Source: Pachyseris speciosa (taxonomy: Eukaryota > Cnidaria > Anthozoa > Scleractinia > Pachyseridae). Taken from it: a DNA stretch of 64,000 nucleotides. The translations under genes were made by a program, and so were the position numbers. The notes under the pieces were generated by a model that saw nothing but the letters and a program-made list of their open reading frames with translations, was not told the DNA's origin and did not search any database. The stretch's first letter is position 1. Every line of letters begins with the position of its first letter. This document shows, one piece after another, positions 11,435-22,560 of the stretch. The stretch is taken from the NCBI GenBank assembly GCA_016490735.1, contig JAEMWC010000263.1:821001-885000 (forward strand), written 5' to 3'.

Positions 11435-12842
11435 TAATAAATTCATCAAAAACTGAAGGAATGTGGATCGGGTCCTCCAGAGGAAAAACCTTAAAACCCT
11501 TTGGTATTAAATGGCCAGATAAACCAATCAAAGCCCTTGGGGTCTATTACTCCTATGACATTAACTTGCTGCACGAAAAAAAATTTATCGAGAGATTAGA
11601 CAGTGTTAAAAAACTCATAAACGTTTCGTCTTTACGAGGCCTTTCTGTTTATGGGAAGGTGACAATTATTAAGTCTCTAATTATTCCAAAATTGTTTATA
11701 TTTCTTCACTTCGGCCGGTCCCTAAGGAAATTGTTAAAGAGTTGAACCGTATGTTATTTAAATTTTTGTGGAAAGGACCTGATAAAGTTACAAGACTATC
11801 CACGATAAATGAATATGAGAACGGTGGTTTAAAAATGATCGACCTGGAAAGCATGATTAAATCATCACGGTTAGCCTGGATGAAAAGAATCTTCGGGACT
11901 AGCGAGGGTGCTTGGAAAAGCTATTTACGTTTTTCATTGGAACGCTTTGGAGGCCTCTTTTCATTTTACTGTAATTATGATGTTAAAGATCTATCTCTTC
12001 TCAATTTTATTCCGGTTTACTTCAGTGGTGGTCAGAATTTCGTGATAATTTTGACACAAGAAAGGAGTGGAAATTTATATTGTGGAACAATAAGGAGATA
12101 CGTGTAAACAATAAGCCCATCTTTTACAGACATTTTTTGGAAAATGGTATCATCCATGTAAGTGATCTTATTCGATATAGATACTTCGAATTCGTTTACG
12201 ATTGTTTCAAGGAGAATCAGGAAAATGAATTTCTTAACCTGGGCAGGACTTCGTCACTGCGTACCATCACACTTAAAACAAGCAACTGTTCTCGTTCGGA
12301 AATTACCCTAATATTGACGATTGACAACAAAGAATTTGATGTGTTAAAAAAGAAATCTAAGGATTACTACATGTTAATCATAAGAAAAATTGCCCAATTT
12401 CCAAAATATTCGCAACATCTGAGTCAAGTGTTTAGTTTATCGGAAGATCAGTTGAATAAGGTGTTTCTGCTTCCTCATAAGGTGTCCTTAGAGTCTTATA
12501 TGAAAGCTTTCCAATATAAAGTCCTCAATTCGATCTTATTTACCAATACAAAGTTATGTAAGATAGGTTACATCCCAGAGGATAAATGTTCATTTTGCAA
12601 ATCGGAACTAGAAACCCTTAACCACGTCTTTTTCAACTGCAGACATGCACGGTACTTTTGGAGGGAATTTGAGTGGTATTATTTTCACTGACAACAGAAT
12701 TTGTTCACCTTACTCTGAAAGACGTAATTATTGGAATAATATATGCACAGTGCCCCTTGCTGAACTATTTGATACTGATTGCCTAATTTTATATTTGGGG
12801 TTGCAGAAGGAATCAGACTTTTCCGTGTATAACCGCCTTTAA
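11435..12842 (+). pseudogene. LINE A ORF2 C-terminal region with CxxC zinc knuckle
   Basis: Continues the reverse transcriptase: GMWIGSSRG, KALGVYYSYD, then YGKVTIIKSLIIPK (thumb), NRMLFKFLWKG and ENGGLKMIDL, each in a different frame (11461-11745, 11742-12107, 12080-12691). The end has CSFCKSELETLNHVFFNC, a Cys-x2-Cys-x7-His-x4-Cys type knuckle typical of L1/Tx1 ORF2 C-termini. At least three frame changes show a dead copy. Confidence 0.8.
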
Positions 12843-13223
12843 GCTAAAGGTTAAAATTAAGTATGAGACAGAAAAGTTCATAAGTATTAAAACAAACAAT
12901 ATGGAAAAATTTAATAAGAAGTGGGCTCTTTCTTTGGGCTTCGCACCATAGTAATTTGATGTGAACTTTGTTATTTTCTTGTGCATTTAAGTAATGTAGC
13001 GTTAGTAGGGTTAGTAATGATCTTGTGAGTTGTGTTTGTCGTGTTGTCAAATGAAAGATTATTAAAAAAAAACTACATTTGCAAGAGTGAACAAGACTTG
13101 ACAATAATTATTTTACTTTCATTCCTACGATGATTTTGCAGAAACATATTTGAATTTTTTTTGTGCTGCCACTATATTTATGGAGTAAAAAAACAATCAC
13201 CTGTGACTGATAATTTGTTCATA

Positions 13224-14079
13224 GCCAGAAATCCAAGACAGTCAGCGGATTGAACGGCGGGCGCGTATATTTTGATATTCAACATGGCGGGCGGACAAAT
13301 GAAGGCTATTCTTGTTGTTTACATGCTCTTAGCTTCGCTGATTTTAGGGATTATTGATGGAAATGTATCGAAAAATCAATTTACCAAGTTTGAAATGATT
13401 TAATTGGTGTTACATCAGACTTCGAGGTTCCCGTTATTTTTCGAAATTCGGCCTGTTCATCATATATTAAGTACCTAACTTGTTATGGGGAATACAACTG
13501 ACCACTGAAAACACGTTAAAACAATATGGCGACCGTAGTGGAATGAAATCAAATCTCTCGAAGATGCATTTTTCCTCCGTAATGGCTTCATCTCAGCTCG
13601 TCTCGCATTTCTGGAAAATGCCACTATTTACATAAAAAACGCACCATGATAAAGAAACTTGTTAGAGCTAAGAATATTATTTTGCAAGCTTTATATCTTA
13701 TCTTTTGAATAAGATTGTGGGAAATTAATTTGATGCAGTTGTTTTCTCGAAGTCAACTAAGGAAACCATGAAGGTAAGACCTATTTAAAGGAACATTGAG
13801 AGAAAAGTGTGGCTGGTTTATGAAATTATTTCGATCAAAAAGGCACCGTTTAAAACGACTTTTTTCTCATATTTTCTCAATTAAAACATGGTTTGAACTT
13901 GACTCTCTCTACTAAAATCCTGTGGAATACTGAGTATTGTGCGGCTACGCCACAAAATGCAAAACAATATTATTTTCCCCTCATTTCCTTTATATTTTGC
14001 CGCCATGTTAAATCCGTATATGCGTGCTCTGCGCATGCTTGCGGCCATTTTGGAAGCCATGTTGTTTGGGATTTCTGGC
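13224..14079. mobile_element. TA-flanked non-autonomous DNA transposon X, copy 1
   Basis: Left end GCCAGAAATCC (preceded by TA at 13222) is mirrored by GGGATTTCTGGC (followed by CA, a decayed TA, at 14080). The same 856-bp sequence recurs in opposite orientation at 35196-39527, where it is interrupted. Shared blocks include the Cys-poor but distinctive gcggctacgccacaaaatgc and ctccgtaatggcttcatctc. It has no transposase. TA duplication points to a Tc1/mariner-like mechanism. Confidence 0.8.
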
Positions 14080-14511
14080 CATGTTTTATTTCACCTTCAA
14101 AATTGACCTCAGACCAAATTTCTAGCAGTTCTCTCGTGAAGTTATTCTTTAATGAAAAAGTCTTGAGGGAATCGGTCTTGTTTAAATTGCCCTTAAAGAT
14201 AAGACTGCCACTATGTTTTTCGAGTTCAAGTTCAAGAAATCATTTTGGATAAAGAAAACAGTTTGGATATCATAGATCGGGACATGGAAACAGCTTCTTT
14301 TTTCCACCGGACCAGTTGTTTAAGAGGAAATAAATCATGACTACAATAAATAAATCGAGTGACTATGCCAGGTATATATATATATATAAACAAAATGAAT
14401 TTTGGATTTTTTGTTCCGCTAATCGTCTGATTGGAGGCGGGGTCATGTAAATAGGGACTTTAAGCATCGACGATGGGAACGGCAACGGGGACGGAGAAAC
14501 CGAGAACTTAA

Positions 14512-16432
14512 AGTGCCCCTAACCCCAACATTTTTTCATGTTCAATGATTCGTCTCTGAATTAGAAGCACAACCGTGAAAAAATTTTTTGATTCGGTTGA
14601 ATCTTCGCTTTTCTGTGCCCCGGTAAAGTCTCGAAATTACGACCAAAAACGCCGCCATTTTGTTTCACGACCGAGTTATGGGGAGATTGGGTTCAGCGCT
14701 TGTATGACGTCAAAGTTCTTTGAAGGAAGCTCAATAATTCTAACTCTGAGGGCAAATAAGACATGATTTTAACCGATAATATTTATATTCATAGTATTGT
14801 TACGTGTAACATTTCTCTCCTAAGAGAAGATTTGATGTTTTGCAAACGAATGAGCCAAAAACAGACCGGCTGTTCGTGAAATAAACATATTCCCATCGGC
14901 TGATCTCACAAACATTTTATGCCCTTTTATACGGTGAAAACGGAAAATTCCAATGAGTCCGTTCAGTGAAAAGATCTCCTCTTTAAAACTCGTTTATTGT
15001 ATAGTGATACAACCCAAACATGTGCATGTACCACGTTTCCAATGCATCGTGATATTCGGTGTGCTGCGTATCGGATACACAAAGGATTTAACCGCAGCGA
15101 CACAAAGCAGTCCAGAATGTAATGGCAGCTAAAATAATTTGTTCCTCGATATGTACCTTTAGGAAAACCTCATCAATCTAACTTCCTTTAAATTTTTCGG
15201 CTTCATGAGTCCTACAGTCTTCGACACAAGCGCTCTATTAAAACCGGTTTCCAGCGTTAACAATCAAAATATATTTCAGAGGCCATGCTAATTCACTGAC
15301 AGATCACTTGAAGTGTTTACAAATCAAATTGATTAACTTCACCGAATTCAGTTGATTTAGACGATGGTGCCACTCGAACTTCATGTAGTAAAATATATCC
15401 AATCGCGTCTAAATTTGTGTCAGTTTGTTTACATCGGATATATGCAAATTATTCTCGCATAGCGAAGTTGCGTTCGCTTATTTCTAACCAACAGTTTAGA
15501 CGGATACGTAGCCTCAAATTTTAATTGCAGTAAGCTATATTTATTTTATTTTACCTTGCCTTGACTTCGTTCACAGTACTGCCCGAGGATAACTAGAAGT
15601 TCAGCTAATCCTCAAGTCACGTAATTCGCGTCGGCTGTGCTCACTTTCCGTTCTCTTGTCAAATCTATCTTAAGTTTGCCTTCTTTGAATAGATACCATA
15701 AACAAAGACTCTCCCATAAATAGGCACTTCCACAATTAATTGCTGATGTTCGTTTAAAATACCGATCTAAAGTCGGATGTGCGCCGTTTATATAAAATAA
15801 CAATTATTGTTTTCAAACCGCTGCACAATTCCCATTGCCGATGCACGGGTACTCGGTCGTTCAAGATTGAAATGTTAAATCAAAGCTTTTGCTCACCAGC
15901 AGCGTACACAGAACCACGAGTTACGGCAGATAACACTTATAAACGAAGTTAATCTTTTTCGTCTTCCCTTCTTCCGCGAATCTTGCTGTCCATTCCTGGT
16001 CGTCATAACCATGAGGCTCCCTCGAGCTCCTCGCCGATTCCGTTCTAGTTCCACTTAAGAAATGAAGTTAATTTGGTCTTCACCCTACACATAGCCTGAC
16101 TCTGACTCTGAGGACGAGGAGGACATGATTCCAACACAATTTTGACTACTGCCAGGCTTTTACCCTCCAATATGTGCTTCGATGACCCCAACAAAAGCTT
16201 GCAAAAACAGTGATTGACTGAGAAGCTATCTTCCAATCGTTCCCGGGATGACGTCACCAACCTCGTTGGACCCAGACTCCCTTTTACTCGGCCATGCAAC
16301 AAATTGAATGAGACTTTGGCTGTCCATAAAAAATCGAGGATTCAACCAAATCCAATAATTCTTTCGCCGAAATACTTCGAATGATAAGTAGATTTATTTA
16401 GGCGAAAAAAAAGTTTTTGGGTCTGGTGCACT
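14512..16432. mobile_element. TTAA-flanked element (AGTGC family, long copy)
   Basis: TTAA at 14508-14511 and 16433-16436. The left end AGTGCCCCTAACCCC and the inverted right end AGTGCACCAGACCC match, and the homology continues inwards for about 200 bp (ggttgaatcttcg; taaagtctc; accgagtta; tgacgtca). Arms are roughly 70% alike by eye. The 1.5-kb interior shows no transposase. It ends 280 bp from the stop codon of the GPCR gene. Related ends: 1595, 18782 and 33595. Confidence 0.65.
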
Positions 16433-16713
16433 TTAACAAACTGGTTATTTAATAATATTATCATTGCAGTTCATTCATTCGATTAAATCATTAAATAGTA
16501 GCTGCTTAATATTCGGATTTCTAATTTCAAACACAAATATATCAACCGCAGTTAATTTCACTGAACGTTATGAAAGTCGCTAAAGTGCGCCTATCATCTC
16601 GCATGCGAGGACTGTAATTAACTACAGAGAGCTTTTTAACAATACAAGAGAGGAGACTAATATACTTTGTCATTCTGTTAACTAACATTTTATAGCAATA
16701 ATGTTTTGTGCAA

Positions 16714-17712
16714 TTAGAGCCTTGTATCATAAACACCATGTTCGGAGTCCTGCCTATTTTCATCAGCACAGCATCTGCATTTTTTCTTTAACAAGTGCTT
16801 GAATGTTTCCCGATATTTTGGCAGCCTCCATGCGTACAAAAATGGATTTATGCCAGAGTTTGTATGCACTAAATTGCCTGAGAGTGCATAACATAGGAGT
16901 AACATCGGCAAATTAGGCTGGCATGACGAACAAACGTAAAATATTATCTGCACAACAAACCAAGGGAGGAAACAGATTAGAAATGCACAGATAACGGTGG
17001 CGATAGCCCTGGAGAGATTTTTCTCTACTTGTAGGATCTTTTGGCGGTTAGCGTTTGATGTTTCGTTCAATTCTCTTGACTTGGAGTAGCTGTGAAAGCG
17101 ACACAATATCATGATGTACATTACTAACACAAAAATAACACCGACAAACATTTGCAAGTTTAAGATGGTTCCCAGTATGATGAAATGTTCTTGCAAGACA
17201 TAAAATAAGCAACCAAGAATCACACAATACACCCAGCACGTTATTGTGGCGATGTAGACTCGCCTGTTCGTAACTTTGAGGCGATAATGCAGTGGGGTCA
17301 CCAAAGCAATGAATCTGTCGATTGCGAGAAGAGACATATGAGCAATGCTCAACGGTATCAAAAATGCACTGACCGATAGAAGTAGATGAAATAGGAAGTC
17401 TTTCTGGTAAAGCATAGCGAAACCTAAATACACATTTAGTGGGCAAGAGATTAAACCCACAAGAAGGTCAGCGAAGGCCAAAGACAAAAGTATATAGTTT
17501 GAAGGTGATGAGCGAAGTTTTCTTAAAGGATCTTTCCAAATCGACAAAATGACTAATGAATTTCCCAACATGAGGATTGGCGTCAGGACCAAAGCAGGAA
17601 CGGCAAGGGTTGCGGATAACGTTTTTACATTGTCAACAGTTCGCCATGCTTTCTCTAAGGCTTCTACGCTTGAAAGATTCCAAAAGTTAAAATGTCCTGA
17701 GATGGCAGCCAT
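16714..17712 (-). CDS. Class A (rhodopsin-like) GPCR, single exon
   Basis: A 332-aa seven-helix receptor, complete from Met at 17712 to a stop. N-terminus carries an N-glycosylation site (NLS, residue 12). TM1 has the GN pair (residues 50-51), TM2 has SLAFADLLVG (77-86), TM3 ends IDRF (131-134, DRY variant), TM6 has FLICFLPWF (244-252) and TM7 has NPFLY (289-293, NPxxY variant) followed by helix 8 with Cys residues (312-315) suited to palmitoylation. The usual TM3 cysteine is absent (TM3 begins DFLFHLLLS), and no partner Cys is seen in ECL2, as in the melanocortin/adenosine-like (MECA) group. It should couple a ligand at the plasma membrane to G proteins; the ligand cannot be told. Cnidarian genomes hold many such orphan intronless receptors. 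A related receptor fragment lies at 52976-53320 on the same strand. Confidence 0.88.
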   Translation of the reverse strand: MAAISGHFNFWNLSSVEALEKAWRTVDNVKTLSATLAVPALVLTPILMLGNSLVILSIWKDPLRKLRSSPSNYILLSLAFADLLVGLISCPLNVYLGFAMLYQKDFLFHLLLSVSAFLIPLSIAHMSLLAIDRFIALVTPLHYRLKVTNRRVYIATITCWVYCVILGCLFYVLQEHFIILGTILNLQMFVGVIFVLVMYIMILCRFHSYSKSRELNETSNANRQKILQVEKNLSRAIATVICAFLICFLPWFVVQIIFYVCSSCQPNLPMLLLCYALSGNLVHTNSGINPFLYAWRLPKYRETFKHLLKKKCRCCADENRQDSEHGVYDTRL

Positions 17713-17788
17713 ATTAGAAGCGAGACGTTAGAAAACGCGGATCAAATGATGCTGCTCTGCCGTTTCATGATGTGAACTCGAGCTCACA

Positions 17789-17801
17789 CAGCTGACAGCT
17801 G
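17789..17801. promoter_or_regulatory. Paired E-boxes upstream of the GPCR
   Basis: Two CAGCTG E-box cores sit 7 bp apart (17789-17794 and 17796-17801), about 77 bp upstream of the receptor start codon. A proximal-promoter role is inference from position; no TATA box is evident. Confidence 0.3.
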
Positions 17802-18705
17802 CGTGCTAACGTCAAACGGCATTCGATGTGAAATTTGATAACGGGAGGTGAATTAGGGTTGAGGTGAAGAAGACGTTTGAGATCTTTCCCCCTCCGGCGG
17901 CTAGTGTGGAAACTATAGGCAATCTCTGATCTCACTTAACCCTTTGCTGACGGGTTTACCAAATATCGTTCCAAATAGACGTAGTATAGGATTTGGCGGT
18001 TCTAAGCCAATATTTCCAGGTGATGATCCTGACGACGTTTGAGCGCAGCAACACGGAAGCGAAGAGCAAATATGCTCGAGCAGGGGATGTTGCTGGTGCG
18101 TGAGCCGAACACACCCGACCCTGGGCGGGGGCGCGAACGAATGTTCGTTCCGGGGTCGGGTAATGTGTGAGGGTGCACACAACACCATGATGATTCAAAA
18201 ACTGACTTCGTTTTCTGGAAAACAGTATCTTTTTAAAACTGGTTTCGATTTTTCCCAGGCGTGGGAAATTTTTCTTTTACAATTCAAACAACAGCATTTG
18301 CGTTGTTATCATCGATGCGTGGCAATTCTCGGAAAAACTAGAACCTATGAGTCGGTTCGAGATCATTTGCACTCGCTAGTGGGGGATGGATCGCAAAGCG
18401 CGAGGAAACACACATTGATTCATTCTCTGTGCAAGCGAAAGCCAGCTGTATCAATAGTGATGGTTTCATATTATGGTTACTATATGTTTTTCAATTGAAA
18501 GTGCGCTTGAATATTTGCACACGGAATCACAGTAGCGTGACAGAAAAACAGGAAGTTCATTACGTCAATAGACGTTTACTTATGAGTCATCACATTATTA
18601 ATGTATTTAAGTCACGCGATCTGTTTCCACCAGTGAGGAATCTGGGCAAAGTCCTCTACGTAAAAGTGTTACTGAACACTGTAAAAAATTCCCTTATGTA
18701 ATTTT
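17802..18705. other. Intergenic between GPCR and satellite
   Basis: No gene supported. A TTAACCCTTTGCTGACGGG sequence at 17937 resembles a piggyBac-type terminus, but no partner end was found nearby. The GAACGAATGTTCGTTC palindrome lies near 18136. Confidence 0.35.
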
Positions 18706-18781
18706 TCTTACAGCCTTACAGTCACTCTTTCAGTCCGCACTGCCGAAGCACTCTTACAGTCCACACTGTAAGCACTCTTAA

Positions 18782-19349
18782 AGTGCTACTACGATCAGAA
18801 AATCACTTGTCTTTTTTCTTCAAATTTCGAAAGTATGTTTGCTTAACACCCGAGTCGCGAAATTTCAAGCTTTAATTTCAAGCAGAAGACTGTTTACTTT
18901 GAATGCAACTTTTTAATTAAATGGTCCGCCATTACTAACTTCAAAATCTTAAGAGAACTGGATCGCGGACAAAATGACGTAAAAAGCTCACAAGACTAAG
19001 AATGCAGTGTGTGTAAACCCGGCTGATTTAGTATGCAGCACGGGAATTTTGAGCTTTCAGACCGGCTCTCAAACCTGTGTTTTGCATACTTAATAGCCTG
19101 CATTCACACACTGCAATTTTAAACCAGTGCGCATATGACTTCATTTTATCTTGGATCCAGCTCTCCGAGGCCTAATCGGTCAATTACGAACGTGAGTAAT
19201 GGCGGACCGTTAAATTAAAAAGTTGCACTCAAAGTAAACAGTCTTCTGCTTGAAATTAAAGCTTGAAATTTCACGAGTCGGGTGTTGAGCAAACACACTT
19301 TCGAAATTTGAAAAAAAAAGACAAGTGATTTTCTGATCGTAGCAGCACT
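18782..19349. mobile_element. TTAA-flanked foldback MITE inside the satellite
   Basis: Left end AGTGCTACTACGATCAG and right end CTGATCGTAGCAGCACT are inverted; arms of about 165 bp are nearly identical (for example caagcagaagactg near 18878 and cagtcttctgcttg near 19238) and the pairing continues weakly to the centre near 19065. TTAA lies at 18778-18781 and 19350-19353. Removing the insert and one TTAA leaves gcactcTTAAagtccgc, an ordinary variant of the satellite unit, so insertion followed array formation. Confidence 0.88.
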
Positions 19350-20999
19350 TTAAAGTCCGCGCTGTAAGAACTCCTATAGTCAGCACTGTAAGCACTCTTA
19401 CAGTCCGCGCTGTAAGAATTCTTACAGTCCGCACTGTAAGTACTCTTAAAGTCCACGCTGTAAGCACTCCTATAGTCCGCACTCTAGCACTCTTACAGTA
19501 CGCACTGTAAGCACTCTTACAGTCCGCACTGTAAGCACTCTTACAGTTTCCACTGTAAGCACTCTTACAGTACGCACTGTCAGCACTCTTACAGTTCGCA
19601 CTGTAAGCACTCTTACAGTCCGCACTGTAAGCACTCTTACAGTTTCCACAGTAAGCACTCTTACAGTCCGCACTGTAAGCACTCTTACAGTACGCACTGT
19701 AAGCACTCTTACAGTCAGCACTGTAAGCACTCTTACAGTACGCACTGTAAGCACTCTTACAGTTCGCACTTTAAGCACTCTGACAGTTTCTACTGTAAGC
19801 ACTCTTACTGTCCGCACTGTAAGCACTCTTACAGTCCGCACTGTAAGCACTCTTACAGTTCGCACTGTAAGCACTCTTACAGTTTCCACTGTAAGCACTC
19901 TTACAGTCCGCACTGTAAGCACTCTTACAGTCCGCACTGTAAGCACTCTTACAGTCCGCACTGTAAGCACTCTTACAGTTTCCACTGTAAGCACTCTTAC
20001 AGTCCGCACTGTAAGCACTCTTACAGTTTCCACGGTAAGCACTCTTACAGTCCGCACTGTAAGCACTCTTACAGTTTCCACGGTAAGCACTCTTACAGTC
20101 CGCACTGTAAGCACTCTTACAGTTTCCACGGTAAGCACTCTTACAGTTTCCACAGTAAGCACTCTTACAGTCCGCACTGTAAGCACTCTTACAGTTTCCA
20201 CGGTAAGCACTCTTACAGTCCGCACTGTAAGCACTCTTACGGTCCGCACTGTAAGCACTCTTACAATCCGCACTGTAAGCACTCTTACTGTCTGCACTGT
20301 AAGCACTCTTACAGTTTCCACTGTAAGCACTCTTACAGATTCCACTGTAAGCACTCTTACAGTCCGCAGTCTAAGCACTCTTACAGTCCGCACTGTAAGG
20401 ACTCTTACAGTCCGCACTGTAAGCACTCTTACAGTTTCCACTGTAAGCACTCTTACAGTCCGCACTCTAAGCACTCTTACAGTTTCCACTGTAAGCACTC
20501 TTACGGTCCGCGCTGTAAGCACTCTTACAGTCCGCACTGTAAGCACTCTTACGGTCCGCACTGTAAGCACTCTTACAATCCGCACTGTAGCACTCTTTCA
20601 GTCCGCACTGTAAGCACTCTTACTGTCTGCACTGTAAGCACTCTTACAGTCCGCACTGTAAGCACTCTTACTGTCTGCACTGTAAGCACTCTTACCGTCC
20701 GCACTGTAAGCACTCTTACAGTTTCCACTGTAAGCACTCTTACTGTCTGCACTGTAAGCACTCTTACAGTCCGCACTCTAAGCACTCTTACGGTCCGCAC
20801 TGTAAGCACTCTTACAATCCGCACTGTAAGCACTCTAACTGTCTGCACTGTAAGCACTCTTACAGTTTCCACTGTAAGCACTCTTACAGTCCGCACTCTA
20901 AGCACTCTTAATGTTTCCACTGTAAGCACTCTTACGGTCCGCGCTGTAAGCACTTTACAGTCCGCACTGTAAGCACTCTTACAGTCCGCACTGTAAGCA

Positions 21000-22560
21000 C
21001 TCTTACAATCCGCACTGTAAGCACTCTTACAGTCCGCACTCTAAGCACTCTTACTGTTTCCACTGTAAGCACTCTTACGGTCCGCGCTGTAAGCACTCTT
21101 ACAGTCCGCACTGTAAGCACTCTTACGGTCCGCACTGTAAGCACTCTTACAGTCCGCACTGTAAGCACTCTTACAGTTTCCACTGTAAGCACTCTTACAG
21201 TCCGCACTCTAAGCACTCTTACAGTTTCCACTGTAAGCACTCTTTCAGTCCGCGCTGTAAGCACTGTTACAGTCCGCACTGTAAGCACTCTTTCAGTCCG
21301 CACTGTAAGCACTCTTACTGTCTGCACTGTAAGCACTCTTACAGTCCGCACTGTAAGCACTCTTACAGTTTCCACTGTAAGCACTCTTACAGTCCGCACT
21401 CTAAGCACTCTTACAGTCCGCACTCTAAGCACTCTTACAGTTTCCACTGTAAGCACTCTTACAGTCCGCACTCTAAGCACTCTTACAGTTTCCACTGTAA
21501 GCACTCTTACAGTCCGCACTGTATGCACTCTTACAGTTTCCACTGTATGCACTCTTACAGTCCGAACTGTAAACACTCTTACAGTCCGCACTGTATGCAC
21601 TCTTACAGTGCGCACTGTAAGCACTCTTACTGTCCCCACTGTAAGCACTCTTACAGTCCGCACTGTATGCACTCTTACAGTTTCCACTGTAAGCACTCTT
21701 ACAGTCCGCACTCTAAGCACTCTTAATGTTTCCACTGTAAGCACTCTTACGGTCCGCACTGTAAGCACTTTTACAGTCCGCACTGTAAGCACTCTTACAG
21801 TCCGCACTGTAAGCACTCTTACAATCCGCACTGTAAGCACTCTTACAGTCCGCACTGTAAGCACTCTTACTGTTTCCACTGTAAGCACTCTTACGGTCCG
21901 CACTGTAAGCACTCTTACAGTCCGCACTGTAAGCACTCTTACGGTCCGCACTGTAAGCACTCTTACAGTCCGCACTGTAAGCACTCTTACAGTTTCCACT
22001 GTAAGCACTCTTACAGTCCGCACTGTAAGCACTCTTACAGTTTCCACTGTAAGCACTCTTTCAGTCCGCGCTGTAAGCACTGTTACAGTCCGCACTGTAA
22101 GCACTCTTTCAGTCCGCACTGTAAGCACTCTTACTGTCTGCACTGTAAGCACTCTTACAGTCCGCACTGTAAGCACTCTTACAGTTTCCACTGTAAGCAC
22201 TCTTACAGTCCGCACTCTAAGCACTCTTACAGTCCGCACTCTAAGCACTCTTACAGTTTCCACTGTAAGCACTCTTACAGTCCGCACTCTAAGCACTCTT
22301 ACAGTTTCCACTGTAAGCACTCTTACAGTCCGCACTGTATGCACTCTTACAGTTTCCACTGTATGCACTCTTACAGTCCGAACTGTAAACACTCTTACAG
22401 TCCGCACTGTATGCACTCTTACAGTGCGCACTGTAAGCACTCTTACTGTCCCCACTGTAAGCACTCTTACAGTCCGCACTGTATGCACTCTTACAGTTTC
22501 CACTCTAAGCACTCTTACAGTCCGCACTGTATGCACTCTTACTTTCCCACTGTAAGCACT
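21000..22560. repeat. Higher-order repeat, 816-bp period
   Basis: A run of satellite variants containing tttccactgtatgcac, gtccgaactgtaaacac and gtgcgcactgtaag occurs at about 21523 and again at 22339, exactly 34 units (816 bp) apart. The order of spacer words is nearly the same across both copies, showing block duplication of about 34 units. Confidence 0.8.

Larger units (their letters stand above)
7690..13221 (+). mobile_element. Degenerate L1/Tx1-like LINE (LINE A)
   Basis: A single non-LTR retrotransposon copy seems to span this interval: ORF1 remnant (to 8013), apurinic-type endonuclease fragment (8641-9008), reverse transcriptase (10029-11440) and a C-terminal Cys/His region (11461-12691). 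Stops and frameshifts separate these pieces. It is interrupted by a 1-kb TTAA-flanked DNA transposon at 9013-10024. The 3' flank 12842-13221 is AT-rich without a clear poly-A tail. The order EN-RT-CxxC knuckle is that of L1/Tx1-group ORF2. Confidence 0.75.

Noticed and set aside
13893..14252. 119-codon ORF
   Set aside because: Lies mostly in transposon X copy 1; the second copy does not preserve the frame.
17937..18200. A second piggyBac-like element starting TTAACCCTTTGC
   Set aside because: No inverted partner terminus with TTAA was found in the neighbourhood.
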